A DNA stretch of 64,000 nucleotides from Blepharisma stoltei (GCA_914767885.1 CAJZBQ010000021.1:434001-498000); one strand, 5' to 3'; numbered from the stretch's first letter, positions 24,601-36,674 are shown. The notes: generated from the letters alone by a model not told the origin. Numbers and translations: made by a program.

Positions 24601-25360
24601 TGAGGCTCAGAGTGCTCGTCCTGGCTGTCTTTAAATGCTTGCAGACGGGCTAAGTGTAAGACCATGCTTTCTGTAATTGAGGAGACTAAGACAGAGACGA
24701 ATTGCTTGTTGGCTTGGAACTCTGTAAATTCATTGACTGATAATTCTCTATCGATAATAATAAAATGGCTTCGGCGGATAGGGTAATTCACTCCGTGAAT
24801 TCCCTCTCCTTCTCACCTGCTTTTATTATTATAGGGTTAGGTTTTTACACGTGGACTTCTGTACAAGGTGGTGTAAAATGGCGAGGATCTTTTATCTCGC
24901 CAGCCTTATACAGCGTGTTTTACCTCTTTCCCCTGCTGATATAAAAAGCAGGACCCTTAGGCTGAACAGGCGCTGGAGGAAAGTCGGACAGAGCGAGGCA
25001 ACGCGCCAAGCCGCTAGTGTTTCCCGTACTTCTGGATTTCCCAAATGGCTTCACGGGGATTAGAAGGAGCGAGCCGTACAGCGAGGCCCGACTCGAGTAC
25101 GCGAGTAGCGACAAGACGGAGAAAAAAGATGCCCTCGTGGCGTTGCGCATCTAGAGGCCCAACTAGAGGTCGAGTTAAATTAAGTAATAGAGAGAGAGAG
25201 ATAATTCTCTATCACACACTCTTGCTACAGGCAGAAATGACATGAGGTTCTGGTTTTGCGCGGAACAAAAGGTATGCCATGCTGCACTTGATTCGGATAA
25301 ATCCGATAGTTTGAGCACTCTTTGCAGCGGCCCTTGGAATGATTTATTTCTGATTGCCAT
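15630..25360 (-). CDS. Giant BEACH-WD40 protein (LYST/neurobeachin class)
   Basis: A 2,855-aa protein after removing three IESs (19794-19914, 20537-20967, 22978-23133) and retroposon S2 (24753-25199). The sum is an exact multiple of three. It starts MAIRNKSFQGPLQRVLKL. From N to C: a long helical armadillo-like region (25360-22030); a concanavalin/LamG-like domain (about 22025-21540, SIFAW-IYPEKLDS to GRITSLYITSR); a PH-like domain (about 17970-17640); the BEACH domain (about 17600-16860) with FPWVIKEF, YRDLSYPIGALNPE, HYGSHYSSAGIVLHYLVR and FYLPEIF; and WD40 repeats to the end (HHAGLVTCVAAAS, GHTEAIKQLSVSGN). Several Trp codons are TGA, including VEAAW-ESGQ inside BEACH. The family controls lysosome-related organelle size and vesicle traffic; the specific role here is unknown. 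Confidence 0.93.
19794..19914. repeat. Short TA-bounded IES in BEACH gene
   Basis: 119 bp, very AT-rich, with stops in all relevant frames. Removal between TAs rejoins ADFIL-PPQIWFAIIKEV. No strong terminal repeat. Confidence 0.85.
20537..20967. repeat. TA-bounded IES in BEACH gene
   Basis: About 429 bp, AT-rich, with an internal direct repeat (tcagaatttttgtgcttttc / tcagagtttgtgcctttcc) next to its right end. Joining at TA 20537 and TA 20966 gives FRIFVLFL-GTLSLYIPYH. The exact TA pair is inferred from frame; neighbouring TAs fail because they leave stops or shift the frame. Confidence 0.75.
22978..23133. repeat. Palindromic MITE B (IES) in BEACH gene
   Basis: A 152-bp element flanked by TA with ~45-bp inverted repeats: TATAGAATTTTCCCATAG then ATGGCGCTGTTTGCCCTTGA, and the complement at the right. 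Removal rejoins LLYDPV-TSDLCLSCISRIL exactly. It shares TATAG ends and a TGGCGCTG core with MITEs A (426) and C (32276). Confidence 0.93.
24753..25199 (+). mobile_element. SINE-like retroposon S2 in BEACH gene
   Basis: A GC-rich 447-bp insertion flanked by perfect 14-bp duplications GATAATTCTCTATC (24739-24752 and 25200-25213). The head is GATAATAATAAAATGGCTTC and the tail TTAAATTAAGTAATAGAGAG with (AG)n. It is homologous to S6 in VDAC (shared TTATTAxAGGGTTAGGTTTT, GACCCTTAGGC, GGCAACGCGCC, AATTAAGTAA). Both duplications read CDRELS / DRELSV in the same register, so removing the element and one copy restores the protein. It is antisense to the gene. Confidence 0.9.
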
Positions 25361-25640
25361 CAATTTTATTTAAATCTCTAATTAGTCAAAATCTACTTGT
25401 TTAAGATAATTATGGATAAAAGTTTATCATCTACTCTTGAATAAACATAATCAGACAAATTAGGGTGACTTTTTGACATTTTCAAGATACAAGCCCTTTT
25501 GGTGATATCTTTAAGGACCGAAAACTTTATTCATTCTCAAGAAATAATCACAAGTCTAGCTATTATTCATAATTATTTCATAATAAAACACATTCTTATT
25601 TATATTTATATTTATATAAAACACTAATAGCAATGAATTC

Positions 25641-28600
25641 TTAATCTTTTATTTTAGAGAAATACTTAATTCCATAATTTTCATACTCCCAAGACGCCAT
25701 AATAGCCCCAAAAACAATAAGCATCAAAACCATCTTAAAATCATATGGTATCCAAGTGAGTTCCATAAACTCTCGAATATACTCGTCAGGGAACACAAAA
25801 AGATAAAAATGCACCGACACTACGACAACCACAGCCCCAGTAAACCAATAATTTGTAGCAACTTGCTGCCTAAATGGTGGTCCAATGCTGAAAATCAAGC
25901 ACATATAAATCATCTGTGTAGAGCTAATTAAAAACAAAACGGTATTATCATCAGATTCAGCAGGCTCATCAGCTGAAGCATCACTACTTTCATATCAGCT
26001 TTGAAAAATCAGCAGTAAATAGCACACAATTTGTACAAGCAGCTGAAAAGTAGTTTGGCCTATTGTAGAAGATAGTATAGGAAATGATATTAAAGCGCCT
26101 GGAGGCATATAAGGAGCTAATAAATCATAAGACTTCGTATAAGACATACATATGACGAGCGGCAAAATAATAAATAAGTCTTGATATAAAAATTGCAAGT
26201 CAAGCAGGCTGTTGTTTAATGAATATAAAATTACAACACAGAAAAACTGGATCATGCTGTACATAGTTATATATTTGAATGTCTGAAAAGAGGTAGCTAA
26301 AGATGCGCGGCCCTCTCGGATTACTTCTATAATACCTTTAAGTTCTCTGCCATTAAAAGGAGCAGCTATTGATGATTCAGCTTCACTAAGACTGAGCCCT
26401 ACATCGGCTGCTTTTAGAGCTGCGCAGTCATTAGCTCCATCCCCTACATGGGCGACTTGCACATCTCCTACTTGAAGCTGTTTTACTAGCAAAACTTTTT
26501 GGTTTGGAGACATTCTGCCAAACACAGCACCTCTTAAAATAATGGTAGGGAGGATTTCATCTTCAGTATTGATTAAATGCTCTAATAAAGATCCACTTAA
26601 TACGAAGAATCCACATTTATGGGCTGTTGGCCAGTCAATCTTGTTTCCTTTGTTGTCTTCCCAATGAACTTCTCCATTAGTGATATCACCAACACTGTAT
26701 TTAGAGTATTTAGGAATGATGGTTAAGGCTTTAGCTACAGAAGTTCCTGTTAATAAAGCATCTCCTGTGGAAACAATGCATCTTATGTTTGTGTGCAATA
26801 AAATTCTCAAAGTTCTTTTAGAGTCTGGCTTTAGTTGGTTTTCGAGCAAAATTATCCCGAAAAATTGAAGGTCGGATTCCAATGATTCTAAGGACTGATC
26901 TGGGTTGTAATCAGCTTCTAAAGGCTTTGAAGCACAGGCAAGAACTCGGATTCCTTTTCGAGTGTATTTGTTGAGGACTTTGTATACTTGGGGATTGATA
27001 TTTGAACATAAAGGCAAAATTACTTCAGAGGCACCTTTTACATGTAATTTTAATTTTCCATTATATTCAGCAACAACCCCCATTCTCTTTGTTACTGGAG
27101 AAAATGGATATATATTCACGACACCTATGCTTTTTCCTTCTTTATTAACTGTACATACATAATTTCCTTCACTTCCTTGCAAATTCCATTTAATTCCTTC
27201 AAAAATTGCAACTTCTTGCGAGTCCCCTATTAATTTTTCATTTAAAATTTTCAGTGAGTGGCAAGTTGCCAAATTTTCTTGAAAATCCTCACTGCAAAGT
27301 GTTAGATCTTCATTGAGTTTGAAATTTTCCCATACCCCTTTTAACGTCATAGCATCTTCAGTTAGCGTGCCAGTTTTATCAAAACAAATCACAGAAACTC
27401 TTCCAGCTGCGTTTACTGCAGGTGGAGAAATGCAGCCAATATTTTTTTCTTTAAGCCTAGTAATTGCAAATGCAACGCCTACAGTCATGGCAAGTGGAAG
27501 AATAGGCGGGACAGCTATAGTAATTAAATCCAGAGACCAAACAATGATGTCTAAAGCTGTATACCCTTCTTCAATAAAAAACCAAATGCAGTAGAAAAAT
27601 CCTATCATTGCAATGATAAACATTACTCCTATATATTTCATCGAATCTTGCGTGAATTTAAAACGATTTGGTTTTGGATATAAAATTGCTCGAATGAGAT
27701 GTCCTTTTGTGGTAGAGAACCCTGTAGAAATCACAAGTCCGTAGCATTCCCCAAAGCAGTGTAAAGGAGTTGTACCTGAGCTTAAGGTATATTGCTTATT
27801 TCCTGTGTAAATTATTGAAGAAGTCATTGGTAAAGGATCTTTTACGACTGGCTGAGATTCTCCAGTAAGCATACTTTCATCTGTAATGCATATCCCATTA
27901 AGTAAAATTATATCACAAGACAGCATTATTTTTTCATGAATTTCCACTATATCTCCAGGGACAATTTCTCTGCTGCTCACGAAAATCCATTCATTATTTC
28001 TTTTAACTTTCATGTTACATTCATAGTGAGCCATTTCTCTAACTTTTTTTATGTTTGTCCGAGTTTCTATTAGGTTGAAAATAAGCATTCCTACAGTCAT
28101 AAAGAAAATTACAGCAGCATAGTAATAATATAGTTCAATAGTCCATAAAATGCAGCTGAAAACTTGGAAAACAAAAAATGGGTGCATAATTTCAGCTAAA
28201 AATAATGACCAGACTGAAGGCATCGGAACAGATATCAAGTTGTCCCCAAATAAAGCTTTTCTATCATTATATTGGCTGTCAGACCCTGATGACATCTTTT
28301 CATGAATTTCTTTAAATTGGAGGTTCATTGGGAATTTTATTTCTGCAAAGCGGGCGAGATCTTCGTCGTAATAGAATTTCAGATATCTAAAAGTAAATAT
28401 CTATGTAGAAAATACCTTTAAATTAACCGGTTCATCATCATACACAGGATGAAGGATCTTTTTACAAACTCTGATATAGAAAATCTTGAGAATTTGTTCA
28501 GAGCCTTCTGAAGTCACAAGGACATGGTCAGCTTCTTCTACAGTTGTAATATCGTATTCCAAAGACTCATACTTCACAAATCATCTAGAAAGCAAATATG

Positions 28601-28751
28601 TAATTCCGAGAGTTAAAATATAACTTATGACACGCAAAGCTTGCTTTTTGCGGTTGAGCTTGAGAAACTTGAGATCACTTCATTCTTCATGAGTTGGAGG
28701 CTCGTAGAAAGTCTTATAATTTCCTTTCTTAAGCAAAGCTTTATCAGACAT
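25641..28751 (-). CDS. P5-type (ATP13A-like) cation/polyamine ATPase
   Basis: A 1,031-aa membrane ATPase with one 15-nt intron (28401-28415). Motifs: MLTGESQPV (actuator), PPILPLAMTVGVAFAI (the P5 PP-x-LP helix 4 motif), CFDKTGTLTEDAM (phosphorylated Asp), GRMSPNQK and VGDGANDCAALKAADVGLSLS (hinge). The PPxLP plus LSxxEAS pattern fits P5B pumps of endolysosomes (polyamine export in animals). TGA encodes Trp at HEEW-SDLK, LSRW-FVKY and IFQSW-YESS. Hydrophobic segments occur at the N-terminus (ISYILTLGITYLL) and in the usual C-terminal set. It is slightly short for the family (about 1,150-1,200) but all catalytic motifs are present. Confidence 0.93.
28401..28415 (-). other. 15-nt intron in P5 ATPase
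   Basis: GTATTTTCTACATAG between PVNLK and IFTFRYLKFYY; it contains an in-frame TAG at its end, and removal keeps the frame. Confidence 0.85.
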
Positions 28752-29006
28752 TTATGTAAATTTTACGTAAAACGATAACTTTTTCTCTGAAATTCTATTC
28801 TTAATTTAATAAAAATTAAGAAAATATATTTCTGAGCACCTAATAGCAGCCAGAACTAGTTAAAAAATATTTATTCTCTCTAAATGGTAAAATTCGATTT
28901 AATATTGAATGTGTTAACGATGATAGAGAGTTTAAGCATTAATAATTCAAAAAAGCTTTTGATTTTTATTAATTGTAATAAATAAAGGTATACGGATATA
29001 TATAAA

Positions 29007-32000
29007 TTAACAAAATTTAAGACTGACAGCAGCGGCTAATGTTTTTCTGAATCTCATCATGCTTTTGGAGCTTTGAGTTCGCTTCTGAGAACTTAGCTTC
29101 TCTAGAAAGTCATAGGCTTGGATTGCATCCTTTGGAATGCACATAAAGTCGAAGAGGCCTTTTAAGATATCTCCATATGATTTAAACTGAGTTTTTAGCT
29201 CTTTTTCTAAAGGAGACATACTTAAAAGAGCAATCCTTACTCTCCGCTAAGTGAGCGGAGAAAAAAATTTTGTTAATTTTTTTTTAAAAAAAAAAATTAT
29301 AATATTAAAAAAGTCTTTTTTCCTCTCAAGGAGGGTTTTCAGAAAAAAATAGGGATTTTTTCAATAGTTTAGTTCTCTCACGGGGGAATTAGCAAAGCTT
29401 CTTTAAATTCATTTATATTTAGCCTCAAAAAACCTGATTTATTTCACGTCAAAGCTCTAAAAGTTCTAATTGCATCTTCATCAGGCAGCAAATAAGGAAA
29501 AATATTAAAAACTGCAATAAATTTTTGGAAATTTGTAAAATCAATACCAGCTTCTCTTTTAGCTGAAAAAAATTCATGGAGGGTTTTAATTGATGCTGAA
29601 AACTCGTTAAAAGTCTCTATTACTTTTTTCTCCGCAATTGCTGCTTCAATATATACTTTTATTTCTTTATTTCTTCTTGATGAATTCGAGCTCGTTCCTA
29701 TATTCGTATTTTTAATTGGAGAATCATGTGTAATTTCTCTAATCATGGCTTCATTTAGTGATGATTTTGCCCTTCGGTTTTTAATTGAAAAATCTTTTCG
29801 GCTTTTTTCTGGAGTGAAGCTTTTATCGAGCTTCATATAAGTTTTTTTACTTTTATCTGCTATTTCTTGCTCCTTTTTATCCTGGGTAATTTTTGAAGCT
29901 TTAAGCTTGATATCATTATCAATATTATATTTTACATATAAATCTGTATTTTTTTGTTTTTTAAGCGCTTCTTTTTCCTGCTCTAATTTTTTTATAGCTT
30001 CTTCTTCTTTTGTTTTTTCTTCTTTTCTTAATTTTAATTCTTTTAGACTTTCTCCAAGCTCAGCTTGCCTTAATTTCCTTTTTATTTCATTTCTTTCTTC
30101 TTCAGCTTTTGCTAAAATTTCAGCATTTAATTTCTGTTCCAAAAATCTATTAATAATTAAGCCGGGTTTTTTAATCCTACTAATTAAGGTAAAGCTTTTA
30201 TTTTCAACTGAAAACAATAAATCATCCACTAGTTTTGCGCATTCTAATATGATTTCGTTAGGATAGATAGAGCCAAGCTTTGCAGCTTCAAGTTTAATTT
30301 CAGATGGAAGCTTAAGGTCAGCTGGGAATTTAAACGGCATATATATATTTCTAGAATCTTTAGAATAGTCTCAATATGAGTCATCTGCTTTCGAAACAAA
30401 TCCTTTTGCGTGATAAGAAGTTTTGAGGGATATCTTGTGCTCTAAAAAGTGAAATTTAAATGATTTATAGAAAATTTCGTCAAGAATTTCGATTGCAATT
30501 TTTTGTTTTTCAAGAATTTCAAGATGTTTTGGAATAAAATAGCTAACTTCCATTGACTCTTGCTTTGAGCGCTTGTATCCTTCAGGCATCGGATATTCAG
30601 GATCACGTTTTAGCTTTTCGTTCAAGCCTTTAGCTACCTCTGGATCTCCGATCCCATAATCTGGGTCTTCATAATATGATTTTGGAATCCCATTATTTTC
30701 TGCATATTTCGAAAAATGCTCAAAAAGTGCTTTATAAGATACTGCCAATGGGAATTCCAATAAATTTCTTTGCTTCTTTGAGTAAATAGCGGCAGAAATT
30801 TGAATCAAAAAATTAAAAAATTCTGAGTATGATAAAACAGGAATTTTCAACTTAACTATCATTTGAGTGTAAATTTTTTTTATTTCAGAATTTGAAATCA
30901 TTTCTTTTGTAATACCTTGCTCTCTCAATAACTTCCTGATTTCTGCTTCAGTTATAACTGATTTGGCATCTCTGAAGCTTTCGAAAGTATTTTTTGGAGC
31001 AGAGTTATTTTTGTGTCCTGAGTATAGCCCAGGAGACAAAATAGATAATCCAGGGCTATCACTTGGAGTTTCGACAAGTAGAGTTGGTTTGACACCAGAA
31101 TTTGCAAGCCAATTCCATGAGTAAGCAATACAACTACAGGCTCACTTGCCAACTTGAGGAGCTATGATATGCAATTAGGTGTCAAACCAAGTGATAGTTC
31201 AGAACGATCTATAATGCATCCTAGACTATATCTCTGAAATAAAAAATTAGCAACCCTTTTATATTTTTGTATTACAATTTTCAGTAATTCTTTCTCACTT
31301 TCAGTCTCATTTTCTATATCAATAAGATTTATTTCATCAAATATTGGTAACTGATCAAAAATTATAGGATTATCTGCATTCTTTCTACTCTCGACACCCA
31401 GTAAAATCCTTCTTTTCTCTATTTCATCATTAATATTTTTTATCATTTTTTTCTCTTCAATTGTTTGGAGTTCTTTGTTATTTTTTTCAATGAGCTCTCT
31501 TTCAGATAATTTGCTCTTTAATTTTTCCAAATATTTTATTGCTCGTTTCCTTCCAGGAATTGTAGACGAGCTAAGTTTTTCTGCATTTTCACTAGAAAAC
31601 TCGCTTTTTCGTGTTGGGGGTGTTTGAACAACTTCACAAGTGCTGATTGATTCAGATGGATCTCCCCCTATTAAAGCTAAAACTGCCATAATTCCTTTGA
31701 TATTCTTTCCTGATGCATATTTCAAATTTGAATTCGCTGTTGTCAGCAGCTGTTTGATTTTATTATTCAAAGTTATGTGCCTTATCGATATAATTTTTTC
31801 AATCATTGAAAATGCTATATTTCTTGTAATCACATAATTTGTATCTATATTATCCCTATCTTTGTATCTTTTTTTATATCGGTCGCAAACCAATTTTAAT
31901 CCTAATTTCACAAATTTAATAAGATATTTTTCCATTTTGGTATTTTTTATAAATCTCCCAGCTAAAAGAAGAAATGGGATGCTTGAAGCCTTAGCATAAA

Positions 32001-33759
32001 CAATATCATTATAATATACTTTTCCCAAAAATTCAGTTAATGCCAAACCTTGGTCTAATTCTAATCCTGGGTGCTTAGAAAGACTAATAAAAAACTCAAA
32101 ATCAGAAATATTATAAAATCCATCTGTATGCTGCAACTGCTTTATAAGTGGATCTAGCAGAATGCATAGCGGAATAGTTTGGTCTTCTTCAAAAAGCAGT
32201 GCAAAATTAATAAAAATAAATTCTTTCAGATCTTGATTCATATAGTTTTCAACTAACGCAAAAGTAAGGGTTTTATATAGAAGTTTCCTATGTTTGGCGC
32301 TGTAAGGCCGATAAATTCTGATCGGAATTTATCGGTTGGTTGCACCAAATCAATGCCTTGGTCGGACCAAAAAGCGATTTGGTCCGACGAACTTTGAAAG
32401 CTCCTGGGAAAATGTCTGCGCTTTCAGCGCTATATAGAGGAAACCTCTATATACAATTGGAGCAAATGAGTTTTTTACTTTAGAAAATATTGACAGAAGC
32501 TTGAATAATTGTGTAAAAGATGAAAACTTGATAATTAGTTGTTTTTCTCTGATTCCATATTTAATTGCATTCAAAATTAAATTGGCTGTTTTTTCATTTA
32601 TTTCGAAAGGGTTGGATAGATAGCCCCACAGCTCACATAAAAATATAATGCAGCTCCATTGCATAGGATTTTTTTCAGCTTCATTTATGCCTTGGTTTAT
32701 CCAGTATGAATAAATATCTTTGTTATGGAACTGTTGGGAAAGCTTCTCATTTGAAGATATATAAGGAATAAATGATAAAACAACTTCATAGAATAATTTA
32801 ATATTTTTACAACTGTTCTTGAGATTTTCTCCAAATGCTTCATAAAGATTTTTTCTATCAAACTCAAAGAGTAAATTTACAGATTTCTCAGCAGAATAGT
32901 TTTCGAAGAAGAAAATATAAGGTCTAATAGCTGCATCTATTATTTCTGAGCCTGAAAACCAGTCAACGATTCTATACTGCGTTCATTCTTTTTTTAACAA
33001 AATTAATAATTCTACACACTTTTCATAAGTTCCATAGTCCTTACTGTATAGTCCATGCTTAATATTGGTTAAAACTAAATTCAGAGCTCCATTTTCTTGC
33101 TCCTTCTCGACAAGTCTCATTAAGTGTTCATTATTTTCTTTCAGTATTAAATACCACATAGTAACTGGCTCGTGTTTCCCTTTTATTCCTTTTATAATAA
33201 TTTGTGACAGTAATTTCCCTTTTTGTGCTAACAGCCCAGCAGCTTGTTTTGGGATAATTTGCAAGCATTTGCAAAGCGAAACAATTAAAAATTCCAAACA
33301 AGTTTCAGTTTCCTTGAAATCTAAATTAATATCGATTTTATCTAAAATCAGCGCACCATCTATAGTAAGCTTTGTATTTTTATTAGGATTATTTCCTAAA
33401 TAGATGTCATATAAACACCGTAGTAAATCCCTGATTTTTCCTTTATCACCAGCAACAAGCAAAGCTTTTGTGTCTGAATCAATAGAGATATCAATTAATT
33501 CTAGCACTCCGATCAAAATGTTTCAGTTATACAGTCTACTGTTCATCGTAGTTTCTTTTTTCAAGGATTTTATGTCATGAATCTCAGCATCAAATTCTCT
33601 TCTCTCTCAAATTAATTGTAAAAGTTTCATAAAGCCAATCCCTGACTGTAAAGAATATAGCTCGATCTCATTAATTTCATAGCTATACGTGCCTTGTGAC
33701 CGATGTGGCAAAAATCCTGAGTCGTTAAGTCATCTATAAATATTTTGCTCAATTTCCAT
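29007..33759 (-). CDS. Large CH-like/helical-repeat ciliate protein with coiled coil
   Basis: A 1,435-aa protein after removal of three insertions (29238-29391, 31057-31177, 32276-32453); the total is an exact multiple of three. The first ~60 residues (MEIEQNIYRWLNDSGFLPHR to GIGFMKLLQLIW) resemble the start of a calponin-homology-like domain. Long alpha-helical, armadillo-like stretches follow. After a Ser/Pro linker (SPGLSILSPGLYSG) comes a charged coiled coil (about 30250-29950: EEERNEIKRKLRQAELGESL). The C-terminal region (FSASIKTLHEFFSAKREAGID to FRALTW-NKSGFLRLN) looks EF-hand-related. This layout is typical of ciliary or basal-body proteins, which is an inference. TGA encodes several Trp. 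Confidence 0.8.
29238..29391. repeat. TA-bounded IES, GTGAG/GAACxAAA family
   Basis: 152 bp with ends TTACTCTCCGCTAAGTGAGC and GAACTAAACT/GTGAGAGAAC (right end CTCTCACGGGGGAATTA). It contains CCTCTCAAGGAGGGTTTT and the aaaatagggattttttcaat block shared with the 3082 insertion. Removal rejoins FKEALL-RIALLSMSPL. Confidence 0.9.
31057..31177. repeat. TA-bounded insertion, boundaries partly inferred
   Basis: About 119 bp. Flanks carry an inverted pair (TATCACTTGG...GGTTTGACACC and GGTGTCAAACCAAGTGATAG). Joining TA 31057 with TA 31176 gives LSLGLTP-SPGLSILSPGL; an alternative TA at the outer repeat gives the wrong frame. Confidence 0.65.
32276..32453. repeat. Multi-hairpin MITE C (IES)
   Basis: About 174 bp. 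Ends TATATAGAAGTTTCCTATG and complement of TATATAGAGGTTTCC, with TTTGGCGCTG/CAGCGCTATA subterminal. The interior has two further perfect hairpins: CCGATAAATTC/GAATTTATCGG and GTCGGACCAAA/TTTGGTCCGAC. Removal rejoins SFAPIVYK-TLTFALVEN whichever of the repeated TAs is used. Confidence 0.9.
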
Positions 33760-33800
33760 AATTAAAATTCTAAAATCATTAAGATTATTAATATTAACCT

Positions 33801-36338
33801 TTAGCAGCAGCAGCTTTTTTTCTCAGGTCTTTCTCTTTCTCTATTTAAAAAGTCTTGGAGGACTTTTGGAGAGTGTGCTGGAGGTCTGTCTGATTTCTTT
33901 CCTAGTTCTTCATCAACTAAGAAGCATTGTAAAATTGTATCACAAGCCATTCCATAGACACTCATAAATATTGATGCTATTAAGTATGAACAAAGTAAGA
34001 AAACAATGGTTGGGAAAACTGGGGAGTAAATATCATCTTTCCATTTACTGGCATGGGTTATGATCATATAGCCAATAAAGGTTGCTGCTATTGTAATAGT
34101 CCATTTCCCTAGTAATATAAAAATGCCGCCAATCGTGCCTAATGTTAAAAATCGTCCTGCGTTACGGAGGATTAAGAAAAATGCTTCACGGGCTGATTTA
34201 CAGAAACTTGTTGACTGTAAAGCTACTTGAATAAATGCGTTTTTGTTGAGGAATTTGATGAATCTTTCAAAGCAGGCCACATAGCATGCTGCACATTTAA
34301 GAATCCATGAAATTATTTTGTTCTGAGTCCCTCCTGCTTGCTTAACTTTCTGCGAAAAATACATAAGTAGGTATTTAATCGTCCAGACAATTGCAAGAAT
34401 CAAGGCTCCAAAGGCTAAGGAGCCAAGGTGATACCTGAAAGCTCTATATACAGACCTTGATATTGGGCGTTGAGCTCCTGACTCAGAGTTGCAGGAGAAA
34501 TACCAAATGCACACAGTGCTTGCAAGGATGAACTGTGAAAGAGCTATAAGAAAAGCATTCATCCATAGAATTCCCCAGAATTCATAGTAAAATGCTTTTT
34601 GAACTGTTGCATCCCACTTAACCTTTGGGATCGGGTTGTTATCATTTGAGCTTTTTTCAAGATCGCCATCAGAGTATAAGAAAAGAACAGCACAGATCCA
34701 ATAAATGTAGGTTGCAATTATAATAATATAAAATGCTATTGGAATTAGCAATGCAAGCCATACATTTTTAAGGAATACTGTGGCTGCCTTCATAATTGCA
34801 ATTGCCAACCTAATACGGTTGCACATGAAGAGAATGTATATTAAAAAGATGCCACAAATGGCATATAATATATAAGCGCAAATCTTTAGGGTGTCTTGAG
34901 TTTTGCTGTCGCTGTTGTCGTCATACATGTTTTCGCCAGCCCATTGCAGGAAAATAGCTAAAAGTAAAAGGGCTGAAAAAGTGCCTAGAATAGATAGCCA
35001 TACTATGATCCCAATAAAGTACCTAAGCACAAATAAGTAAATAAAGCCAAGTACAAGTGCAGCTGCTGCCACGATCCCAATAACTTGCCAAGTGGTTAGG
35101 ACATCCGAAAACCACTCCGAAAGGACAGTTGCACTTATTGAATCTGAGACTTCACTATAGGCTTCTCTTACCCACTGAGTCTTTTCACCGTCAGGTAAGC
35201 AAAACCTTGACAAGTATCCTTTGCTTGGATAAATTCCGTGGATATAGCCATAATCTGAGTCTGGAGTGCTTGAGACATCTTCAAATCTGAATTGACAGTC
35301 TTTAATGCAAAAAATGGCGACCTAATCGCACTCTATTTCTTGACATTATTTTCTCAAACTTATGGCCAAGGCGAACTGGGCTAGAATCTAGTAGAGATTT
35401 AGGTCTGATATCAGTTTTATGTATATCCGAGTAGGTTTTGTCTTAGTTCTTGTGGTTGTAAGAGTTAACCTGGTAACGTCCCTCGGGACCCAAAGGAGGA
35501 GCTCACCGCGATACCAGGGCTTACGATCCAGGATTAGGGCTTTTTCCTGTAGATGCTGAGGGCAGGCACCCAGGACCCGATAAATTCCAGGTTTACTCCC
35601 TGGATCAAGCTACTTTCCAATTACCTGATGCAGGGTCGCAGAAGTCCATAGTCCGCCCACTCAACATTAGAGCCCAAAGGGTAAGGAGGAGCGTTCCCAG
35701 TGCACAACACTCCTGTGTCCTATGACATCAGAGGCCGGAGAAGGGGAAGGTGCTTTCGATGCTTTCTTGCAATCGGAGCCATACTCAACCAATCAAGTGT
35801 CTGACAGTGGATGTCTCAAAGCGAATGAACCCTCTAGAGTTCTTGATGACTGCCAAATCAATACAGCCAAGCCCATCTGTTAATTAAGATTAAGAACTGA
35901 CAGTCTTTAAAGCTTGGAATTTGGAAGACACTCCACTGGACCTGTGTAGTTTTTAGGACAGTGCTTGACACAGACTCGATAGCCCAAATATCCTGACATT
36001 GGGAACGGGTAATAAAGATATTCATAATTTTCAGCTACAGTGTCAGGACGGCCACATTGATGTGTGTCTGAGTCGTAGGGATAAGTTAGTAGGTATGGAT
36101 CACCATTCGCGAAGCCATAAAACCCACAAATGAACCATGCAATAGTAAAAGCGGTGAAAAGTAGGCAACAGAGACAGTCTGTGCAGTGTCGCTTTTCTAC
36201 TGGGCCTTCTGAGAGCTTGTCATCGACTGGTTCGCCTTTATAGTTGGGGTCTTGGTATTTTCCTTTGCCTTTTGTCAATGCATCGGCGTCTGTGTTCTCG
36301 ATATTTTTAACCTTGTTATCTGAATGCTTGCTTCCCAT
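33801..36338 (-). CDS. Choline-transporter-like (SLC44/CTL) membrane protein
   Basis: N-terminus MGSKHSDNK (possible myristoylation), then CTDCLCCLLFTAFTIAWFICGFYGF (TM1), the large loop with LGYRVCVKHCP, and about nine further hydrophobic segments, ending in a Cys-rich RPEKKSCCC tail. The arrangement (TM1, Cys-containing loop, multiple C-terminal TMs, FERFIKFLNKNAFIQVAL motif near the end) is that of CTL proteins, which move choline or ethanolamine. Retroposon S3 (35306-35893) splits the loop. After removal of S3 and one duplication the two halves are off by one base (ECLPNSK... versus KDCQFRFEDVSS), so a further short intron, about 19 nt by the nearest GT..AG, or a frameshift is needed. Confidence 0.85.
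35306..35893 (+). mobile_element. SINE-like retroposon S3 in the CTL gene
   Basis: 588 bp, GC-rich, flanked by GAATTGACAGTCTTTAA (35289-35305) and GAACTGACAGTCTTTAA (35894-35910). The head is TGCAAAAAATGGCGACC and the tail TTAATTAAGATTAA. Antisense to the gene. No coding frame. The head ATGGCG and the AT-rich tail match the other elements. Confidence 0.9.
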
Positions 36339-36674
36339 ATTTATAACCGATTGATTTTTTACTTCTTTTAAGATTATTTATTTGAATGAAATTTTCTTAT
36401 AAAATATACCCAAAAGGAACTGTAATAAATTTAATTTTATTTTTATATAGAATTAGAATTGCGACTGAAATTTGGCTTAAAATTATATAAAAATATAATT
36501 GTAACTCCATCAGTTTTCAGAAAGTGCTTTTTTTAAAAAATGATTAAGCCAGTCTTTATTAAAAACTGGCTTTTTGAAGATAACAGAGATCTTTATATAT
36601 TTTATCTATATTAAAAGCTTGGAGCCAGCACACACTATAAATTGTTCAAAAATAACAGAATAATAATCTAATTT
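36339..36674. other. AT-rich intergenic stretch
   Basis: 5' flank of the CTL gene. No open frame or recognised repeat. Confidence 0.5.

Noticed and set aside
24850..25170. GC-rich blocks as ribosomal RNA fragments
   Set aside because: No recognisable rRNA signature; instead they have target-site duplications and simple tails and are homologous to each other.
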